A stretch of DNA of 24,611 nucleotides from a virus: IMG/VR virus record IMGVR_UViG_3300017697_000092, positions 1 to 24,611 of that record, one strand, 5' to 3'. Positions within the stretch are counted from its first letter, which is position 1. The number at the start of each line of letters is the position of its first letter. Below are positions 21,109 to 24,611 of the stretch, piece by piece. Position numbers and translations under genes: made by a program. Below the pieces are notes generated by a model. The model ran no database searches. It worked only from the letters and a program-made list of their open reading frames with translations, and was not told where the DNA came from.

Positions 21109-21515
21109 TTCCACTCTCCTGTACGAATTTGATCCGTTACATCTACGGCTCTCTGGCCTACCTGTTTAGCCCAGCGGCTGTTCAGGAACTCGTCTGCTGC
21201 CGTATCGTAGCTTCCGTCCCTTAGCAGAGCCATTGCGTTTACGAACTTGCCTACTGTTCCTATCCCTACGTTGAAGGTAAAGTTGATAAGGGCTGCGAAA
21301 CGTACCTCGTCTAGCTGCTCTGTCCACGGAAACTCTGTTTGTATCTGCACAGTGGCTCGTTGGATGTCGTTCTGTAGTAGCATCTCTGCTTCTTCTTCCG
21401 ATATCCCCACGTCCTCTAGATTTCTTCCCACACCGATTGTAAGTTTGTCTGCTGTGCATTTGTAAGGTTTTAATTTGAGTCCCTCATGGCGTTTAAGTTG
21501 TTCAATTAAGCTCAT
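21105..21515 (-). CDS. Endolysin, T4-type lysozyme (GH24 muramidase)
   Basis: The 136-aa enzyme cleaves peptidoglycan to release progeny. The catalytic triad positions are the same as in T4 lysozyme: E11 (RHEGLKLKPY), then position 20 and T26 (LTIGVGRNL). Position 20 is Cys instead of Asp, a form found in many phage lysozymes (E-x8-D/C-x5-T). Other family motifs are FAALINFTFNVGIGTVGKF and FLNSRWAKQVGQRAVD. There is no signal peptide, so export needs the holin encoded nearby. The ATG overlaps the upstream gene as ATGA. Confidence 0.95.
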   Translation of the reverse strand: MSLIEQLKRHEGLKLKPYKCTADKLTIGVGRNLEDVGISEEEAEMLLQNDIQRATVQIQTEFPWTEQLDEVRFAALINFTFNVGIGTVGKFVNAMALLRDGSYDTAADEFLNSRWAKQVGQRAVDVTDQIRTGEWK

Positions 21516-21652
21516 GTTTTCTTCTTATACTTGTTTGTTTTAGGAAAGCCAGCCTTCATATTGGCATAGGACTTGGCAGATACAGTAGACTTACTCTTAG
21601 GTCTGCTAGTACCAGCCTTCTTACGTTTATTTATATTCTCATATAAGCTCAT
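21512..21652 (-). CDS. Small basic protein between holin and lysozyme (46 aa)
   Basis: This short gene encodes MSLYENINKRKKAGTSRPKS and continues through KSTVSAKSYANMKAGFPK to a lysine-rich end. I recognise the pattern (YENI-RKKAGTSRxKSKST-YxNMKxGF) as one common in marine phages, with no known function. Its ATG overlaps the holin stop (TAATG), and its stop overlaps the lysozyme start (ATGA), so it is clearly part of the operon. The strong positive charge suggests nucleic-acid or membrane-phosphate contact. Confidence 0.82.
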   Translation of the reverse strand: MSLYENINKRKKAGTSRPKSKSTVSAKSYANMKAGFPKTNKYKKKT

Positions 21653-22035
21653 TACTTTTTTCCAAACATCTTAGTTGCACCCTTAATACCAAAACTTGCT
21701 GATACGATGATACCTAAGGTATAACGATACCAGTCAGGTGTCATAGACAAAGCCTCAAAGCCTCGTTCTACGTACTCCACGGTAAAGGGTAAGAAACATA
21801 GCAGCAGTGGTATACTGAACAGAATTGTAAGATACTCGTCCTTCCAGCTATCCTTTGCACCATCTATTGCTGCTTTATCCCAGTCAATCTCACCAGAAAT
21901 CTTCTTCTCCATAAGGCTAGTCTCTGCCTCAATCTTAACAAGCTTCTGCTTTGCTTTGGCTTTCTTTGTCTCAACAAAGCCCTCTACGGCACTGCTGGCT
22001 ACGCCAAACAATCCCTGTAGTAATACACCCATCAT
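21652..22035 (-). CDS. Holin, GTA-type three-transmembrane family
   Basis: The 127-aa protein matches the GTA_holin_3TM pattern: GEIDWDKAAIDGAKDSWKDE, then a hydrophobic segment TILFSIPLLLCFLPF, then VEYVERGFEALSMTPDWYRY and a last hydrophobic segment LGIIVSASFGIKGATKMF. The N-terminus is a moderately hydrophobic helix (MMGVLLQGLFGVASSAV). These holins open the inner membrane for endolysin and are common in alphaproteobacterial phages and gene transfer agents. The start was set at the ATG at 22035 with AAGGA nine bases upstream; a longer reading would overlap the preceding gene. Confidence 0.85.
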   Translation of the reverse strand: MMGVLLQGLFGVASSAVEGFVETKKAKAKQKLVKIEAETSLMEKKISGEIDWDKAAIDGAKDSWKDEYLTILFSIPLLLCFLPFTVEYVERGFEALSMTPDWYRYTLGIIVSASFGIKGATKMFGKK

Positions 22036-22046
22036 AGCTGTTATCC

Positions 22047-22229
22047 TTAAGTTTCTAACCCATTTACTAGTGTACACTCATAATCAACTGTACTCCAGTT
22101 ACCATCCTTGGGTAGTTCTTCATGTAAAAGTTTATACTCTATACATTCCTGCTTGTCTTCAAACCATTGTATACTTTGTTCTACACAGGTTGATTGCATA
22201 CAAGCAGTTAGCATAAGTGACCATATCAT
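22047..22229 (-). CDS. Small lipoprotein-like protein, unknown function (60 aa)
   Basis: The product starts MIWSLMLTACMQSTC. The first ten residues look like a very short lipoprotein signal with a lipobox (LTAC), and five cysteines are present in all. It may be secreted to the periplasm or outer membrane. The start was set at the ATG at 22229, which overlaps the previous stop as ATGA and has AAGGG upstream. In the lysis cassette it could act as an outer-membrane spanin, but it lacks the proline-rich body of classical Rz1. Confidence 0.6.
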   Translation of the reverse strand: MIWSLMLTACMQSTCVEQSIQWFEDKQECIEYKLLHEELPKDGNWSTVDYECTLVNGLET

Positions 22230-22429
22230 AGTTGTTGTCCCTTTAATGGAAGACACTTAAATTGTTTAGGTTCTAAATCTCTACCCTGCATTTCCATAAT
22301 ATCGTTACCCATCGTGTAAGCTCTCTTCTGACATAGCTCGTATGTTGCATGGGGGCCACGTGTATCGTGAAACTCCCAGCAGTCCGTGGGTACAGACAGG
22401 CTGCAAGCTAGTACTAGTGTCTTAAACAT
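22226..22429 (-). CDS. Small cysteine-containing lipoprotein-like protein (67 aa)
   Basis: The product begins MFKTLVLACSLSVPTDCWEF, with a short hydrophobic N-terminus that includes a lipobox-like LVLAC, followed by a soluble part with two more cysteines (YELCQKRAYTM, QFKCLPL). It lies next to a second short Cys-rich lipoprotein-like gene; both have a similar length and a similar cysteine spread. The start overlaps the upstream gene by eight bases. Function is unknown; export to the envelope is inferred. Confidence 0.6.
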   Translation of the reverse strand: MFKTLVLACSLSVPTDCWEFHDTRGPHATYELCQKRAYTMGNDIMEMQGRDLEPKQFKCLPLKGQQL

Positions 22430-22922
22430 AACTCATCGCTTTCGCTACAGAAACCATAACGGTTATAAAAAGACCTATGGCTATTGCTAGGATAGCAGTA
22501 ACTAACACAGCAGTTTTCATAGTCTCCTCAAATTCCTTATCTTTCTGTATCTTATATCGCCTAGCCTTAGCCTCAGCTTCTCGTTGTTCCTGTAGTCTTT
22601 TAGCACGTTCCGCTAAGATACTCTTCCATGTACCGTGACCAAATCTCATGTCAACCATAGTGGCTACTTCCTGCAACTTTTCTGCTGCGAGTTTAGCGTC
22701 TATGACTTCTTTAGCTACAGTATCTACCCCAAACTGATCCCCAAGTCCTGTACCAGACTTCTTGTTTCTGGCTTGTTGGATTTGTTTTTCACCTGTAAAC
22801 AGGTCATCAATCTGGCTTGCTATTTGTCCAATATCTTGAACAGTGCTAATGTGTGTCTTAATAAAGTCCACACTCTGTTTAACTAATGCAATCCCTGCGA
22901 GGGTAGTACTGATAGGTTCCAT
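22422..22922 (-). CDS. Conserved phage protein with C-terminal membrane helix, unknown function
   Basis: The 166-aa product begins MEPISTTLAGIALVKQSVDF, then has a coiled-coil-prone middle (AERAKRLQEQREAEAKARRYK) and one membrane segment at about residues 137-160 (AVLVTAILAIAIGLFITVMV). The N-terminal half includes GTGLGDQFGVDTVAKEVIDAKLAAEKL. I recognise the layout from marine phage genomes, where it is usually unannotated. It may be a virion-associated or lysis-related membrane protein. The ATG at 22922 follows the XhlA-like gene closely. Confidence 0.7.
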   Translation of the reverse strand: MEPISTTLAGIALVKQSVDFIKTHISTVQDIGQIASQIDDLFTGEKQIQQARNKKSGTGLGDQFGVDTVAKEVIDAKLAAEKLQEVATMVDMRFGHGTWKSILAERAKRLQEQREAEAKARRYKIQKDKEFEETMKTAVLVTAILAIAIGLFITVMVSVAKAMSYV

Positions 22923-22931
22923 GATAGTTCC

Positions 22932-23135
22932 TTATAGCTTCATTAACAGGGATGCAGCGAGGCCAACGATAACCACCGTTGACCCCATTATCATTGCTTC
23001 CAAACGCCACAAGCGTCTGTCTAAGCCTGATAGTTTGTCTTCTACAGACGCATAACGAACTGCACACTCCTTTTCGTGAGCCTCAAGTTCCAAGGCTACA
23101 CGCAACTCTGGTGTAACTTCCTGTGACATCTTCAT
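22932..23135 (-). CDS. Small coiled-coil plus tail-anchor protein, XhlA-like candidate
   Basis: The 67-aa product has a heptad-like segment (VEDKLSGLDRRLWRLEAMI) directly before a C-terminal membrane helix (GSTVVIVGLAASLLMKL). This is the layout of XhlA-type haemolysin or holin-partner proteins, which sit cytoplasmic side in. The first ATG overlaps the previous stop as TGATG; an ATG two codons later is possible. Its place before the lysis genes supports a membrane-lysis role, though the similarity is by architecture only. Confidence 0.62.
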   Translation of the reverse strand: MKMSQEVTPELRVALELEAHEKECAVRYASVEDKLSGLDRRLWRLEAMIMGSTVVIVGLAASLLMKL

Positions 23136-23677
23136 CAGCCAGCGATTTCCGTTACGAATAATCCTGAAGCTTTGAAAGAACCTTGGGCGGTGTTTGGGGT
23201 TTCAACATAAACAAACGGTCTAAGTCTAATTGTCTGTGCGCTTGTAGATGCTGGACTAAATATCCCTACGACAAATGTTGAAGGGTAATAGTACCCTGTT
23301 GATGAAGTGATGGCAGAGTGCATGTAATGCGGGAAATCACTGTTATCTATAGCAGTCGTGTCATTTAAGGTTATTATCTGACCGTGACCCATTGTGGAAG
23401 TAGCATTCATTGATGTCCAACCTACCATTCCATAACAATACAAAATGCTGCTAGTAGACTTAGGTGTGATTGTAACGCTTTGTGCTTCAACGTATGTACG
23501 CCCAGCAAGAGTTGCCCCATATAAAACGCTTGCGCCTGTTGCCGCTGTGCCAGTAATACCGATAGTAGCTTGACCGCTTTGTGCATTTGCTTGTTTAAAA
23601 TCCAGAACACTGCCAGTTGGCAAACCAGCAGATGTGACTGCGGAAAGAGACTGATTGTTTAATTTTATAAGTGCCAT
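23135..23677 (-). CDS. Tail fibre or adhesin-like protein (180 aa)
   Basis: The protein is rich in Thr, Ser, Ala, Gly and aromatic beta-strand residues. It starts MALIKLNNQSLSAVTSAGLP, has the segment LPTGSVLDFKQ, and ends FVTEIAG. The preceding gene product also contains (M)PTGSILQVK and ends VMEIAG, so the two share a C-terminal module and are probably paralogues. Position before the lysis genes matches T7 gene 17 and later tail genes. It probably contributes to host binding. The start ATG has TAGGAG upstream. Confidence 0.72.
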   Translation of the reverse strand: MALIKLNNQSLSAVTSAGLPTGSVLDFKQANAQSGQATIGITGTAATGASVLYGATLAGRTYVEAQSVTITPKSTSSILYCYGMVGWTSMNATSTMGHGQIITLNDTTAIDNSDFPHYMHSAITSSTGYYYPSTFVVGIFSPASTSAQTIRLRPFVYVETPNTAQGSFKASGLFVTEIAG

Positions 23678-23686
23678 ATCTGTCTC

Positions 23687-24526
23687 CTATCCTGCTATTT
23701 CCATAACGGTAATTGTAGATGTGCCACCAATAATGTAAACTCCGTTAGTTGTGATATGAGGGGAATTCACGGTAAGATTAATGCTGCCAGACATTGAAGC
23801 AAACTGCACTTTATAAGTGATTGCGCTTGTTGTTGCGGGGCTGTCTAAATAAGTATGTGACACACCATTCATTTTATACTGGTGATTACTGGAATCACCA
23901 CCAACGGCAAAAGTTGAATTTGTTTGGAGGCCTGTACCCGCAGTGCTTACTACCATATTTGCGGCATCTCTTTTAACAAAGAAAGCACCATAAACATCTA
24001 CATTACCACCATAGTTTATATCGCATCTAACAAGTATGTCGCTTGATGCGCTGGTAGGTGTGATTGATACACTTAAACCTGTAATATCTTGTGGAGTGCT
24101 GCTAGCTGTATCTTGCTTGTCTGTTTTGGTAGCACTCTTAACTTGAAGAATAGAGCCTGTTGGCATATCTGATCGAGTTAAACCAGCTAGTTTTGCTGAT
24201 GTCACTGCACCATTACCAATCTTAGCCGTAGTAATAGCACCATCGGTAACGCTACCCACACCCAACACATCACCAAGAGCCACAACAAAGTCGATGCTAT
24301 CGCTGCCTGTCAGTGCGCTGTCAAATACTAGGTTGCTGCCTGATACTGTGAACGAATCTTGCGGTGCTTGGATAACACCGTTGAGAGAGACTAGCAGTTG
24401 ATTGGCAGTCTCTGGATAGTATGCCGCAGAACCTAGCGTAAGAGCGTAGGTATCTGTAGCAGAGGCAGTAAGGGCATCCAGCTTGTGGAACCCACCGCTT
24501 ACTGGGGATTTTCCTATATATGGCAT
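23687..24526 (-). CDS. Tail fibre-like protein with beta-rich C-terminal module (279 aa)
   Basis: The product starts MPYIGKSPVSGGFHKLDALT, an N-terminus widespread in phage tail-fibre proteins. It has a region with NQLLVSLNGVIQAPQDSFTV, a linker GSVTDGAITTAKIGNGAVTSAKLAG of the short-repeat kind found in fibre shafts, and a beta-rich C-terminal domain ending VMEIAG. The start was set at the ATG at 24526: GGAG lies nine bases upstream and it overlaps the upstream stop (TAATG). It likely forms part of a receptor-binding fibre, with the next gene as a paralogous companion. Confidence 0.82.
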   Translation of the reverse strand: MPYIGKSPVSGGFHKLDALTASATDTYALTLGSAAYYPETANQLLVSLNGVIQAPQDSFTVSGSNLVFDSALTGSDSIDFVVALGDVLGVGSVTDGAITTAKIGNGAVTSAKLAGLTRSDMPTGSILQVKSATKTDKQDTASSTPQDITGLSVSITPTSASSDILVRCDINYGGNVDVYGAFFVKRDAANMVVSTAGTGLQTNSTFAVGGDSSNHQYKMNGVSHTYLDSPATTSAITYKVQFASMSGSINLTVNSPHITTNGVYIIGGTSTITVMEIAG

Positions 24527-24611
24527 TATGGTTTCTCCGGCCAAGATACATCATGTATTGATGTGGCACTATCTGTTATATCTCGCAATGCTTGGCGGTA
24601 TGCTGTCTGGG
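24526..24611 (-). CDS. 3' end of a phage tail assembly / fibre-chaperone-like gene (partial)
   Basis: The last 27 codons of a gene run off the window edge. They read QTAYRQALRDITD, then a short linker and VSWPEKP before TAA. YRQALRDIT-x(n)-(V/F)xWPxKP is the typical end of small phage tail-assembly proteins and fibre chaperones that lie next to fibre genes. The stop overlaps the next ATG (TAATG). The rest of the gene is outside the window. Confidence 0.7.
   Translation of the reverse strand, partial: QTAYRQALRDITDSATSIHDVSWPEKP

Noticed and set aside
972-23055. Numerous plus-strand ORFs of 60-127 aa
   Set aside because: All lie opposite well-supported minus-strand genes, lack ribosome-binding sites and have the Leu/Ser-rich composition of antisense shadows.

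Overview
The window looks like part of a T7-like podophage genome (Autographiviridae type), probably from an aquatic bacteriophage. The support is a T7-type single-subunit RNA polymerase, a gp2.5-type SSB, endonuclease I, gp4-type primase-helicase, family A DNA polymerase, gp6-type exonuclease, gp8-type portal, gp9-type scaffold and gp19-type terminase, in the order known from T7 and from marine podophages such as the cyanopodoviruses. The class II ribonucleotide reductase, MazG-like protein and GTA-type three-helix holin point to an aquatic, possibly alphaproteobacterial, host. The host is an inference. Every convincing gene is on the minus strand, so biological order runs from high to low coordinates.

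Layout in transcription order. 24611-18931 is the right arm: the end of a fibre-assembly-like gene, two fibre/adhesin-like genes, small membrane and lipoprotein-like genes, a holin, a 46-aa basic protein, a T4-type lysozyme, small terminase, an Rz-like coiled-coil protein and large terminase. 18930-18115 has no convincing gene but is rich in repeats and hairpins. 18114-14221 is the early region: about a dozen small mostly unknown genes, one of which resembles an HhH-GPD DNA glycosylase. 14209-11796 encodes the RNA polymerase as two adjacent ORFs. 11744-5876 is the replication and host-DNA-degradation module. 5903-3371 handles nucleotide metabolism (DUF3310, MazG-like, class II RNR). 3342-267 starts the virion module (three small proteins, portal, scaffold). 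Bases 1-266 are the leader of the next gene, expected to be the major capsid protein, whose ribosome-binding site is at the window edge.

Because terminase (the right end of a T7-type genome) lies directly beside the early genes (the left end), the assembly crosses the physical genome ends: it is circularised, permuted or a concatemer joint. Most genes overlap their neighbour by ATGA, TAATG or GTGA, so expression is probably translationally coupled in long transcripts. A 19-base motif (CTAAAGTTCCCCTATTGNC) occurs at three module boundaries and is the best candidate for the phage polymerase promoter. A fourth, partial copy lies in the opposite direction at the start of the polymerase gene.

The most unusual feature is the RNA polymerase. 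It is split cleanly, with no residues lost, between the N-terminal promoter-recognition domain (257 aa) and the catalytic domain (547 aa), joined by an ATGA overlap. Other points of note are a DNA polymerase without the thioredoxin-binding insertion, a complete class II RNR with all five key cysteines, and a structured terminal junction.
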